NCBI RefSeq assembly: GCF_016894245.1
Contig: NZ_CP069792.1
Coordinates: 248,001-312,000, forward strand
Direction: 5' to 3'
From: Corynebacterium kroppenstedtii
GTDB taxonomy: Bacteria > Actinomycetota > Actinomycetes > Mycobacteriales > Mycobacteriaceae
Length of the DNA: 64,000 nt
A program made the position numbers and the translations under genes. The notes beneath the pieces were generated by a model. That model was not told the DNA's origin and ran no database searches. It worked only from the letters and a program-made list of their open reading frames with translations. Positions 42,959 to 49,574 of the stretch are shown here, in pieces. Every line of letters starts with the position of its first letter. The stretch's first letter is position 1.

Positions 42959-43842
42959 TACGCGGCCCCCTTCCACTTCAATGTGACCCGCTGAGAAGGG
43001 GCCTTCCCCGGCTTCACAAACCGCTCATACAACTCCGGCTCCGCCCTCTTGAACCCGGCGGTATCAAACCGGGACGACCGCTTCGGCGTAGACAGCGTTA
43101 CCTGCACCCGATCATCCGAATAGCTGAAATCCTCGCCACCGGTAAACTCTTTAATCTCCGCTTTAAGCTCATCCTCCAGCTCGCGGGCCTGAGCCTTCAA
43201 CTTCGACAACTCACAAACGCGATCCGCAAAGAAATCGGGCAACCGGGCCTCCACATGATCGGCCTCAAAATCCTTCTGACGAGCCAACAAAGCCAGGAGC
43301 CTTTCCTGCGTGTCCTTATCCGGGCGAATGAGGAAATAATCCACGCCCTGAGGCACAAAATCCTCGTGATACTCAAACACCAGCACACACGCCTCAGCCC
43401 CCGTCACCAACAACTGCCACTGGATCTGCCACAAGTAGCGGTCCGGAACATCCTCACGCTTCCACCACATGTTCTTGGTGGTCTTCGCCTCAGCCAACAC
43501 CGCAACAGTGCCATCCTCACGGCAACCCACAGCGTCCGGGGTACACGCAGCACCCTCTATTTGCGTGGACACATACAACCCAGTGTTGTGCTCCAGTCTG
43601 GAGTCCACATGCTCCCGCGCGTAATTCACCAACACCGTCTCCCGCTCATGCCCCCACTGTGTATACGAATTACCCACAAACGGCTTGCTCAACCCATGCC
43701 GATCCCGATACACACGCTCACGGGAACCGGAACCACCAGTCGCCAGATCCGCCATCATCGTAGCGGTGAAATACCGCTTCCGGGCCTCCAACCACTCCTG
43801 CTCAGAATCAAACTCCAAAAGCCTGCATTGCTTTTCCGACAT
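42958..43842 (-). CDS. YqaJ-type phage exonuclease
   Basis: 294 residues from ATG 43842 with GTGAG upstream. Motifs: KRYFTATMMADLATGG, SYTQWGHERE, CTPDAVGCREDG and AVLAEAKTTKNMWW (the D...ExK site), VPDRYLWQIQWQLLVTGAE with the Gln pair. C-terminal helical and a small beta part. It resects dsDNA ends for the annealing protein encoded directly downstream. Confidence 0.88.
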   Translation of the reverse strand: MSEKQCRLLEFDSEQEWLEARKRYFTATMMADLATGGSGSRERVYRDRHGLSKPFVGNSYTQWGHERETVLVNYAREHVDSRLEHNTGLYVSTQIEGAACTPDAVGCREDGTVAVLAEAKTTKNMWWKREDVPDRYLWQIQWQLLVTGAEACVLVFEYHEDFVPQGVDYFLIRPDKDTQERLLALLARQKDFEADHVEARLPDFFADRVCELSKLKAQARELEDELKAEIKEFTGGEDFSYSDDRVQVTLSTPKRSSRFDTAGFKRAEPELYERFVKPGKAPSQRVTLKWKGAA

Positions 43843-43844
43843 AA

Positions 43845-44075
43845 TTAACTCACCGTCCCCAACCAAATCAGATCAATAAACAACATTGCGATAGCGGCAA
43901 CACCAACGACAGCGTGCCAAACAAGCCCCCACGACCAGCGAAAACGGCCCCTACTCTCCTCATAGGCCTGATTCGCCAAATCAATAAACGTCATATCCAA
44001 CTCATCATCAATGCGAACGTGGCGACCGGCCGGGTGATCCACCATCGACTTCAAAATTTCTTCATCGCGCGTCAC
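43845..44075 (-). CDS. Small membrane-anchored phage protein
   Basis: 76 residues, polar N-terminal 45 then one transmembrane helix (WHAVVGVAAIAMLFIDLIWL). Start overlaps the excisionase-like stop, and the stop is 2 bp before the exonuclease ATG. No function recognised. Confidence 0.65.
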   Translation of the reverse strand: MTRDEEILKSMVDHPAGRHVRIDDELDMTFIDLANQAYEESRGRFRWSWGLVWHAVVGVAAIAMLFIDLIWLGTVS

Positions 44076-44278
44076 CTCAACCCCTCCCCCACAAACTCAT
44101 CAACAGCCCAAGCCGGAATACGCCAATCAGAAAACGGCGACCGCTTCGGCAAAGTCCGCAACTGGCCACTACGAACCAGCGCATACACCGAATTCGCACT
44201 CAACCCCAACATGTCCGCCACTTCACCAACTCGATACACACGGCGTACACTAAAAACTTGCCTTCTTTTCTTAGGCAT
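44072..44278 (-). CDS. Excisionase-like MerR/HTH_17 DNA-binding protein
   Basis: 68 residues from ATG 44278 with AAGGAG at 9 nt. VYRVGEVADMLGLSANSVYALV plus LRTLPKRSPFSDWRIP is a complete winged-HTH of the excisionase/HTH_17 type, binding DNA as a small accessory factor. First gene of the leftward recombination operon, so an early product; Xis or operon regulator are both possible. Confidence 0.8.
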   Translation of the reverse strand: MPKKRRQVFSVRRVYRVGEVADMLGLSANSVYALVRSGQLRTLPKRSPFSDWRIPAWAVDEFVGEGLR

Positions 44279-44305
44279 TTTCACCACTCCTTCTTTGGTG
44301 ACAAT

Positions 44306-44373
44306 GAGGGGCCAAGGCTGTTGCGAGTAGACGCCAATCCAGACGCAACAACCTAAGGCCCCTCCCCTTTTTT
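44306..44373 (+). terminator. Long hairpin with T-run on the + strand
   Basis: Stem GAGGGGCC ... TGTTGCG / CGCAACA ... GGCCCCTC followed by CCC and six T. It would stop a rightward transcript that no annotated gene explains, or act as a leader structure for the leftward operon. Confidence 0.5.
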
Positions 44374-44380
44374 CACATAC

Positions 44381-44401
44381 GGGAAACAACCGTTGTTTCC
44401 C
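44381..44401. promoter_or_regulatory. 21-bp perfect palindrome (operator candidate)
   Basis: GGGAAACAAC-C-GTTGTTTCCC: ten-bp arms around one base, about 100 bp upstream of the excisionase-like gene. A dimeric regulator site is the simplest reading. Confidence 0.45.
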
Positions 44402-44404
44402 TTG

Positions 44405-44492
44405 TGGGCGGGCGGGGAATCGAACCCCACAGGTAGCCATAGTGCATTGACCACCCCGCGATGCCTTGTTGCACGGGCACCAGCGCCACCCA
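44405..44492 (-). other. tRNA-like cloverleaf, degenerate
   Basis: The - strand closes TGGGTGG with CCGCCCA (7 bp), with three internal stems. One is a T-arm-like GGGG-TTCGATT-CCCC. The middle arm does not give a 7-nt anticodon loop, so I do not call a functional tRNA. It may be a decayed phage tRNA. Confidence 0.3.
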
Positions 44493-44704
44493 AAAAGTTT
44501 TGTTAACACCCCGTGTCGTTACCTCCACCACAGCCGTCGCCAATGGCAGGTGTAGGGAGGTCCTCGCGCGTCTAAGCACCAGCGCTCACTCCCCGTATCC
44601 CACAGGGCTATTCACTATGCGATTAATCAAATAACACCGGGCTGTTAAACCCTTGTGCCCTACCCAGATCACGAATCCAGGGGGAGTCTTACTCGTAGGG
44701 CTAA

Positions 44705-44785
44705 TGTGACGAAACAATGTGACGAAACAACGCTTGTATGTTTATAGGGTGCGCTGTGACGAATGTGTCGAAACAAAACGACACA
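44705..44785. repeat. Operator/iteron cluster upstream of the early leftward genes
   Basis: Two perfect tandem copies of TGTGACGAAACAA (44705-44730), a partial copy at 44755 and a one-mismatch copy at 44764. The last is also half of an inverted repeat (TGTGTCG 44764 / CGACACA 44779). A TATAAA -10 for leftward transcription lies between them. Reads as repressor binding sites around an early promoter, or replication iterons. The rest of 44493-44815 shows no gene. Confidence 0.5.
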
Positions 44786-44815
44786 CGTCTAGCCACACAA
44801 CATCGAATGAGGCAA

Positions 44816-45316
44816 TCACCTGAGACCAAACTCAGAAGGATCTAAGAGCTTCTCACCCTTAATCGCATTACATTCCACATGAACAGGACGAAGATTCTCT
44901 GGAATAGTCATGCCGCCACGAATCGTTGGGATAACATGGTCAACGCAAACCCCTAGAGGGTCTGACCAATCGAGAGGCTTCCCACATAAATAGCAAGTGT
45001 GAAATTGCTTCAAGTGCTCAAATAATCCAATATTGCCGCTTACTCGACACTCATATGCGCGCTGCCTACACGATCTAGAGCAATACTTCGGTTTCCGACC
45101 ACGCCCGTTGTACTCAAGAGGGTTTCCACACCAAAGACAACAACCAAGCTCAGCGTCTAAAGGAATTTTCAGCCTTAATCCCCTCAACTCAATCAACCTC
45201 CTTTCCTTTTCCTTGTTCGCGCGGCTTCCCCACAACACGAACCACACACCGCACGAACTACAAATTCGACTCCTCAACACCGAACAACTTGTCAATATGA
45301 GCCTTTCGGCATCCAA
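44816..45316 (-). CDS. HNH endonuclease with zinc ribbon
   Basis: Up to 166 residues from TTG 45316; TTG codons near 45190 behind AAAGGAGG are alternative starts. CCLWCGNPLEY with KPKYCSRSCRQRAYECR is a zinc-ribbon; CYLCGKPLDWSDPLGVCVDH, IPTIRGG and NLRPVHVECNAIKG form the HNH site. Last gene of the immunity-side leftward operon before the operator cluster. Confidence 0.75.
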   Translation of the reverse strand: MDAERLILTSCSVLRSRICSSCGVWFVLWGSRANKEKERRLIELRGLRLKIPLDAELGCCLWCGNPLEYNGRGRKPKYCSRSCRQRAYECRVSGNIGLFEHLKQFHTCYLCGKPLDWSDPLGVCVDHVIPTIRGGMTIPENLRPVHVECNAIKGEKLLDPSEFGLR

Positions 45317-45364
45317 AGACCACGGTTACTGAAACTCGGTCTAAGAAGTCGAAGTAGTTAATGC

Positions 45365-45532
45365 CTACGAGTCCTGGGCTGCTTGTTGCCAGTCCAGGAT
45401 CTCGGCCAGCGCTGCTTTAGCAACTTTCGGCAGAATCTCGTACTCAATGAGAATCCCCTCCGAGGCACCATCAATATTGAGAGTGATCCCCAACGAATCC
45501 GCTTCAATGCTGAGCTTCGCAACCTTCCGCAT
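45365..45532 (-). CDS. Small hypothetical phage protein
   Basis: 55 residues, RBS AAAGGAG before ATG 45532. Begins MRKVAKLSIEADSLGITLN, then a helical end. Compact with no motif. Part of the short-gene row between antirepressor and HNH. Confidence 0.6.
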   Translation of the reverse strand: MRKVAKLSIEADSLGITLNIDGASEGILIEYEILPKVAKAALAEILDWQQAAQDS

Positions 45533-45544
45533 CACTCACTCCTT

Positions 45545-45751
45545 TCACATAGTGTTCGGGCTATCTACGTTCATTCCGGATACGTACCCGTGGTCGGCTA
45601 AGAAGTCGGCAGCACGAAGAACCCTTACTAGGGCTTCAACATCCTCACCGCTTAGCCTTATGGACTTATCTCCAAGGGAGAGCACAACAACACCGTCACC
45701 GGTCGCTACACGGACCTCTGGCGACCGAAACTCCAAAGCTGGTTTCATCAC
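45545..45751 (-). CDS. Small hypothetical phage protein
   Basis: 68 residues, ATG pair at 45751/45748 with AGGGGTGAAG upstream. Two-part protein: beta strands (VRVATGDGVVVLSLGDKS) then a helix (EDVEALVRVLRAADFL). No known family. Start overlaps the stop of a tiny upstream ORF. Confidence 0.6.
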   Translation of the reverse strand: MMKPALEFRSPEVRVATGDGVVVLSLGDKSIRLSGEDVEALVRVLRAADFLADHGYVSGMNVDSPNTM

Positions 45752-45798
45752 TCTTCACCCCTATCCGTGTAGTCGTATTCAATGTTTTGTTTTTCCAT
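45748..45798 (-). CDS. Tiny ORF (16 codons), possibly a leader peptide
   Basis: ATG 45798 behind AAGGATC; sequence MEKQNIEYDYTDRGEE. Its stop overlaps the next ATG, so it may only couple translation. Confidence 0.35.
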   Translation of the reverse strand: MEKQNIEYDYTDRGEE

Positions 45799-45819
45799 GA
45801 TCCTTATCCTCTTTTCCTT

Positions 45820-46593
45820 TTAGGCGGTGACGGCGAAGTATTCGTCCCAAACCTGCTGCATCAAAGACCGGTCCGCCTCCGTGTAGCCATAAGCCTCAAT
45901 CACCCGACCGTTCGGCAACTCGACCGGAACCTTCTGCGGAACCACGCCATGAACATCCGTCCACGCAGCCTTCAAACGCTTTCCAAACATGGGGGCTTTA
46001 GCCGACAACTGTTTCTTCGACAAGCCCTTGCTCTTGAGGAAATCCTGCACATACAGCGGTTTCCGGGCCGGGTCCAACTGTGGGGTCTCCCCCATCCCGC
46101 GGGCTAGGATGATGCGGGCCTTGGCTTCCAGAAAATCGTCGTGGATAAGGCCTTTCGCCGCTTGGGCGAGTTCCATCTGTGAGCGCAGCTCAAACATCAA
46201 CGCCTTTTGTTGGTGCTCGGTCGCGCGTGGGTTGATCGCACCGCCTTCGTTGAAGTAGCGGTCGAGGGCGTCTGCTGCTTCGTTCTGGAAGGCTTCGAGT
46301 GTGGGTCGGACTTCCGGGGCGACGCGGTTAGTGTCGATCGTGGCGAGCCACATGGTCAGTGTCCGACGATCAACCATGAACATAGTGCGCTGCTTGCCGT
46401 CCTCAGCAACCGTGGTGATCATCGCAACGGTTGCCCATGACTTGTTCTTTAGCTTGACACTCTGACTACCCCAGTCGATACCAAGCACATCGCAAATGTG
46501 CCGAGCTGCCGCCCACTGTGTACCATCCTCAGTCTGAACGGCTTTCAGTTCCTCTTGAGCGCCTGGAACTGGTATAGTTACTAACTGCTTCAT
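45820..46593 (-). CDS. Phage antirepressor
   Basis: 257 residues from ATG 46593 with AAAGGAGG upstream. N-terminal antirepressor domain (GTQWAAARHICDVLGIDW, VKLKNKSWATVAMITTVAED, MFMVDRRTLTMWLATID) and a C-terminal helical DNA-binding-like part (YVQDFLKSKGLSKKQLSAK). Antirepressors bind a phage repressor and trigger lytic growth. The RBS and first codons are overlapped by a predicted + strand antisense RNA. Confidence 0.85.
   Translation of the reverse strand: MKQLVTIPVPGAQEELKAVQTEDGTQWAAARHICDVLGIDWGSQSVKLKNKSWATVAMITTVAEDGKQRTMFMVDRRTLTMWLATIDTNRVAPEVRPTLEAFQNEAADALDRYFNEGGAINPRATEHQQKALMFELRSQMELAQAAKGLIHDDFLEAKARIILARGMGETPQLDPARKPLYVQDFLKSKGLSKKQLSAKAPMFGKRLKAAWTDVHGVVPQKVPVELPNGRVIEAYGYTEADRSLMQQVWDEYFAVTA
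46570..46578 (+). promoter_or_regulatory. Extended -10 promoter reading out of the antirepressor 5' end
   Basis: TGGTATAGT on the + strand, inside the first codons of the leftward antirepressor gene. It matches an extended -10 (TGnTATAAT-like). Predicted start near 46585. Confidence 0.45.
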
Positions 46594-46644
46594 TTTTGTT
46601 CCTCCTTTGGAACTCCTCGCCCCGGTTACCGCCGGGGCATTTTC
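46585..46644 (+). ncRNA. Candidate antisense RNA to the antirepressor mRNA (sar-like)
   Basis: About 60 nt from the extended -10 start to the terminator. It includes a TTCC-TCCTTT-GGAA hairpin whose 6-nt loop is complementary to the antirepressor Shine-Dalgarno AAAGGA. The sense mRNA folds the mirror hairpin, allowing loop-loop pairing. Layout and length recall P22 sar RNA. Existence is inference from sequence. Confidence 0.5.
46619..46644 (+). terminator. Terminator of the antisense RNA / leader of the small + gene
   Basis: Seven-bp stem GCCCCGG/CCGGGGC, 6-nt loop, then ATTTTC. No + gene precedes it, so it needs a transcript such as the antisense RNA. Confidence 0.65.
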
Positions 46645-46702
46645 TATTGATTTGAGTAGCCTCTTCCCTGTGGGACACATCCCCAGGGAGGAGGTGATCA
46701 CT

Positions 46703-46864
46703 GTGGATCAGAAAGTTGTCGATCTGCTTCAATCAATTGCGGATAACACGAGTCAAAATATGATGCTCAGCTCTATCGAAGACCGTCTCGGACACATCGA
46801 AGACGAACTACGAACTCAGACTGAGTTGCTCGAAACTATCCGCAACGTGCTAGAAGGGCGCTAG
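46703..46864 (+). CDS. Small coiled-coil phage protein
   Basis: 53 residues from GTG 46703 with GGAGGAGG upstream. Helical, charged (IEDRLGHIEDELRTQTELL), probably oligomeric. A 9-bp hairpin with one bulge ends at the start of the RBS and may control it. It would be reached by read-through of the upstream terminator. Its stop overlaps the stop of the opposite gene. Confidence 0.6.
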   Translation: MDQKVVDLLQSIADNTSQNMMLSSIEDRLGHIEDELRTQTELLETIRNVLEGR

Positions 46865-47016
46865 CCAACCAACTGCTTTAGCGTCTGCATAGCATTGGTC
46901 ACGGCAACGACATCGCCATGGTCAACCGTGACCCTCTCACCTCCGGCGGTGGCAATCTCTACCTGCTCACCGTCGGAGCTGATAACAAAGTTCTTGTATT
47001 CAATTCGGGAACTCAT
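46861..47016 (-). CDS. Small hypothetical phage protein
   Basis: 51 residues, ATG 47016 with GGAGAGG upstream. Two-part beta/helix pattern (FVISSDGEQVEIATAGG, VVAVTNAMQTLKQLV). No family. Second gene of the Cro-side leftward operon. Confidence 0.6.
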   Translation of the reverse strand: MSSRIEYKNFVISSDGEQVEIATAGGERVTVDHGDVVAVTNAMQTLKQLVG

Positions 47017-47027
47017 CTCTTCCTCTC

Positions 47028-47249
47028 CTACGCAGCGATTGAGTTGTCTTCAATAATCATTTGGTCGAGCGAACGATGAGTGATCCTCTTAAGGATCATC
47101 AAAGTAGGAACCCTCGGAACGCTCTTGCCCGTCATGTAGTTACGGACAGTCGTTCCCGTCTTGTTAAGAAACTTCCAGCCGAACTCGTCTACCGATCGGG
47201 AACCTGTGCGTTCCATCGCGTCTGTGATGACTTCGGGATCAAGTCGCAT
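47028..47249 (-). CDS. Cro-like HTH protein
   Basis: 73 residues, ATG with GGAGG upstream. Helices around SVDEFGWKFLNKTGTTVRNY and a recognition-like helix then VPTLMILKRITHRSL. Lies head-to-head with the repressor, first in the leftward early transcript, the place of cro. Confidence 0.65.
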   Translation of the reverse strand: MRLDPEVITDAMERTGSRSVDEFGWKFLNKTGTTVRNYMTGKSVPRVPTLMILKRITHRSLDQMIIEDNSIAA

Positions 47250-47324
47250 AATGTCACCTCCTTAGTGAGTTCTGCCGACAACTTGCCGTTCCGGCTTGCT
47301 GATTGCCATTCTGACAGACTATCG

Positions 47325-47337
47325 GACATTATGTCAA
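47325..47337 (-). promoter_or_regulatory. Operator and -35 of the leftward early promoter
   Basis: GACATTATGTC is an 11-bp palindrome (47325-47335) overlapping TTGACA read leftward (47332-47337), with CAGAAT at 18 bp as -10. Binding here would block the Cro-side transcript. Confidence 0.55.
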
Positions 47338-47375
47338 GTTTTTTCTAGAAAATTTTATTTTCCCAGTCCAGACCC

Positions 47376-47405
47376 TTGCCATAATGGCAATAGTGGTGTT
47401 ACGAT
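47376..47405 (+). promoter_or_regulatory. Operator and promoter of the repressor
   Basis: TTGCCATAATGGCAA is a perfect 15-bp palindrome (47376-47390). Its first six bases are the -35 and TACGAT (47400-47405) the -10 at 18 bp. A half-site ATTGCCATT lies at 47312. Autoregulation of the repressor is likely. Confidence 0.6.
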
Positions 47406-47411
47406 GAACTC

Positions 47412-47879
47412 ATGAACCATTCAGATTGGGTAGAACAAATCTCAGATGGCGACGCGATCAATGCGATCGCTACCAAAGCTGGAATCGTCCACCGGACCTT
47501 CGCGAGGCAAGTAGAACGAAGCCGTATTAGTGCTGAGAATGTGATCGCCATAGCCATCGCCTACGGGCATCACCCAATCGGAGCGCTCGTCGACACTGGC
47601 TACCTCGACGAAAAATGGGCCACACAAGTAGACCCCGCCCGGGCACTACGTGCTGTCACCGAAGATGAACTCGCAGACGAAGTGTTACGCCGCATGAAAA
47701 TTGGCGTGAAACGTAATGGCCCCCTCGACACACCCGTCGATGAGCTCGCGCAGCGTCGTCATGTCACACCCCCCGCCTATAGTGACACCCCACACGATGA
47801 TGAGGACCGCCCCTACGTCGCCGATAGCTCCCCCATCGAGCCAGAACCAGGAGATGATGACTATTCAGACGGCCCCTAA
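47412..47879 (+). CDS. Immunity repressor
   Basis: 155 residues. N-terminal HTH-like half (INAIATKAGIVHRTFARQV, SAENVIAIAIAYGHHPIGAL) and an acidic, disordered C-terminal half (PIEPEPGDDDYSDGP). No peptidase domain, so induction probably depends on the ImmA-like protease that follows and overlaps, or on the antirepressor. Divergent from the Cro-like gene. Confidence 0.75.
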   Translation: MNHSDWVEQISDGDAINAIATKAGIVHRTFARQVERSRISAENVIAIAIAYGHHPIGALVDTGYLDEKWATQVDPARALRAVTEDELADEVLRRMKIGVKRNGPLDTPVDELAQRRHVTPPAYSDTPHDDEDRPYVADSSPIEPEPGDDDYSDGP

Positions 47880-48258
47880 CCTCGAAATGCTCGCCGCAAC
47901 CCACGGCATCACCATCACCACTCACACCGGAGGCGAGAAAGGCCGATGGTGGAGCACTACCCGAACAATCTCAATCCGCCGTGACCTCGGATGGATCAAC
48001 GCCCGCTGCACACTCGCCCACGAACTCGGCCACGCCCTCAACAACCACGACAGCACCGCCACCGGATGGCTACACACCCGACAAGAGGGGGAAGCAGACG
48101 CATGGGCAGCTAACGTTTTGATCAACCCCACCGAATACAAAAACGCAGAGCTCATCTACGGCCCCCACCCAGGGGCCATCGCCCAAGAACTCGGCGTCAC
48201 CAACCACCTAGTCGCCGTATGGCGCAATACCCACCGGCCGGCCACACCCGTGAACTAG
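47854..48258 (+). CDS. ImmA/IrrE-type metallopeptidase
   Basis: 134 residues (start 47854 or 47857, just after CAGGAG). CTLAHELGHALNNHD is the zinc-binding HExxH site, followed by EGEADAWAANVLINP with the third ligand Glu. ImmA-type proteases cleave partner repressors; here the partner is encoded immediately upstream with 26 bp overlap. Confidence 0.9.
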   Translation: MMTIQTAPNLEMLAATHGITITTHTGGEKGRWWSTTRTISIRRDLGWINARCTLAHELGHALNNHDSTATGWLHTRQEGEADAWAANVLINPTEYKNAELIYGPHPGAIAQELGVTNHLVAVWRNTHRPATPVN

Positions 48259-48476
48259 ATCCAGACAAATGTAAACAACTTTTACAACACCCAGGTCAAG
48301 ACCGATCAACGAACCACTACAACCTCGACATGATCCTCGCCGCTCTGGGATGCAAACCAGGTCAAAACCTGGCACGCCAACCGAATATACGTGACATGTT
48401 TACATAAAGCCGGATTGATACGGGCACCCTACTTATGTACTATATTGTCCCGAAAACTGATAGCCGGTTTTCCCAC

Positions 48477-48510
48477 ATGCCCCTCGTCCCTGCGGGGGGC
48501 ATTCTTCATT
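48477..48510 (+). terminator. Terminator after the repressor-ImmA operon
   Basis: ATGCCCC/GGGGCAT stem followed by TCTTCATT. Confidence 0.5.
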
Positions 48511-48604
48511 ATCAACAGCATCACCAGCCGACGGCGGACCACTACAAGACACCTCTGAACGGCAAACACCTCATAGTGACACAACCCACAGACACCCCAC
48601 TACC

Positions 48605-48685
48605 TCACTTCAACCCACTTTTGCTACGATTAAACCCGTCGTCGTCCGTTAGTTCCCCATCGTGCGAACAAGCGAACTCATTCAT
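48605..48685 (-). CDS. Possible 26-residue peptide
   Basis: ATG 48685 has GGAGGAACAG upstream, the only strong RBS in the stretch. MNEFACSHDGELTDDDGF start, basic end. No homology recognised; size makes it uncertain. Confidence 0.25.
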   Translation of the reverse strand: MNEFACSHDGELTDDDGFNRSKSGLK

Positions 48686-48706
48686 CTGTTCCTCCTCAGA
48701 ACAGTC

Positions 48707-48728
48707 TCCCCTCGCCCCCGCGAGGGGA
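48707..48728 (+). terminator. Hairpin, weak terminator
   Basis: TCCCCTCG/CGAGGGGA, loop of six, followed by a T/C-rich tract. It could also act as a leader structure on the - strand. Confidence 0.35.
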
Positions 48729-48811
48729 ATCATCCTTCTTACGGGCACTCCACCCCACACAGTGTTACCCCGGGACCGTATAACCCGGCAATCATCAGCT
48801 GAGGGTTCACA

Positions 48812-48856
48812 CATAGAAAACGCCCCGTCTACCCATGAACCAAAAGCAGACGGGGC
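48812..48856 (-). terminator. Hairpin with T-run on the - strand
   Basis: GCCCCGTCT/AGACGGGGC (9 bp, 17-nt loop), followed leftward by GTTTTCTATG. It would end a leftward transcript from the 49 kb side. Confidence 0.5.
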
Positions 48857-49075
48857 AACATTATCCACTACCAGAGACCTTCAAAAGAAGGCACCAACCA
48901 CTATACCCACACACAATATAAAACCGCTACCACCGCCACACGCCGATCTAAACGGTAGACCAGCCCCCGGTGTGTGCAGTCGGCTACAAAACCTGAAATT
49001 TTTAAGCACACATACTAGCCTGTTAGACGCGTGACAACACGCATTCGGAAAACAGAATCAAAAAGGAGAAACCCC

Positions 49076-49408
49076 TTGCTTCGCAAAGCATCCATCGGCC
49101 TGACCTCCCTCGTCATCGCCGCCACCGCCTCAGTAGCACCAGCAATGGCAGAAACCACCCCGGCCGAGCCCACCGCCGCAGTCCAAGCAACCACCGCTGC
49201 GGAAACCACCCCCACCGCCGACAACACCACCTCCACCCAAGACACCACCAAGCACCAGAAGAAAGAAAAGACCGCTGAAGAAAAGGAAAAGCAAGCAGAG
49301 ATCTCTGCCAAGCGCCTCGACAACGCCAAGAAAGGAATTGAGGTCGCTAAAGACATCGTCGAAATCGGCCTCAAAATCGGTGGCTTCCTCTGGCCGGTAG
49401 TCGCCTAA
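49076..49408 (+). CDS. Secreted small protein, lysogenic-conversion candidate
   Basis: 110 residues from TTG 49076, chosen because AAAAGGAG lies 8-9 nt upstream. Sec signal (RKASIGLTSLVIAATASVAP, cut after AMA), a Thr/Pro/Glu-rich spacer, a Lys/Glu helix, then a short amphipathic C-terminus ending IGGFLWPVVA. No family recognised. Position between immunity and integrase genes with its own terminator is typical for genes expressed in the lysogen. Confidence 0.65.
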   Translation: MLRKASIGLTSLVIAATASVAPAMAETTPAEPTAAVQATTAAETTPTADNTTSTQDTTKHQKKEKTAEEKEKQAEISAKRLDNAKKGIEVAKDIVEIGLKIGGFLWPVVA

Positions 49409-49425
49409 CACGCACCACGGCAAGG

Positions 49426-49466
49426 CCCCCGCAATCCACACCACACCGGTTGCGGGGGTCTTCACT
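49426..49466 (+). terminator. Terminator of the secreted-protein gene
   Basis: Stem CCCCCGCAA/TTGCGGGGG then TCTTCACTT. Confidence 0.75.
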
Positions 49467-49574
49467 TACCGCAAACGCCCCCAGAATTAGCCACCCCACA
49501 CCACACCTAACTAGCCGCTAATAGCAAAGCGCGTACCACCCCTGACGTACCCCAACTCAACGAAGAAACAACAC

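Larger units (their letters stand above)
48259..49075. other. Non-coding stretch with hairpins between immunity and conversion genes
   Basis: No well-supported large gene. ATGTAAACA (about 48269) and its inverse TGTTTACAT (about 48398) are 120 bp apart. Three strong hairpins follow (listed separately). A + frame from 48219 to 48407 has a protein-like end but no RBS. A tiny - frame (48605-48685) has a strong RBS. Confidence 0.4.

Noticed and set aside
44405..44492. Functional tRNA on the - strand
   Set aside because: T-arm and acceptor are good but no 7-nt anticodon loop can be formed, so only a tRNA-like feature is listed.
48435..49034. 199-residue + frame in the hairpin-rich region
   Set aside because: Low-complexity Pro/Thr/Ser composition, no RBS, and it runs through three hairpins.
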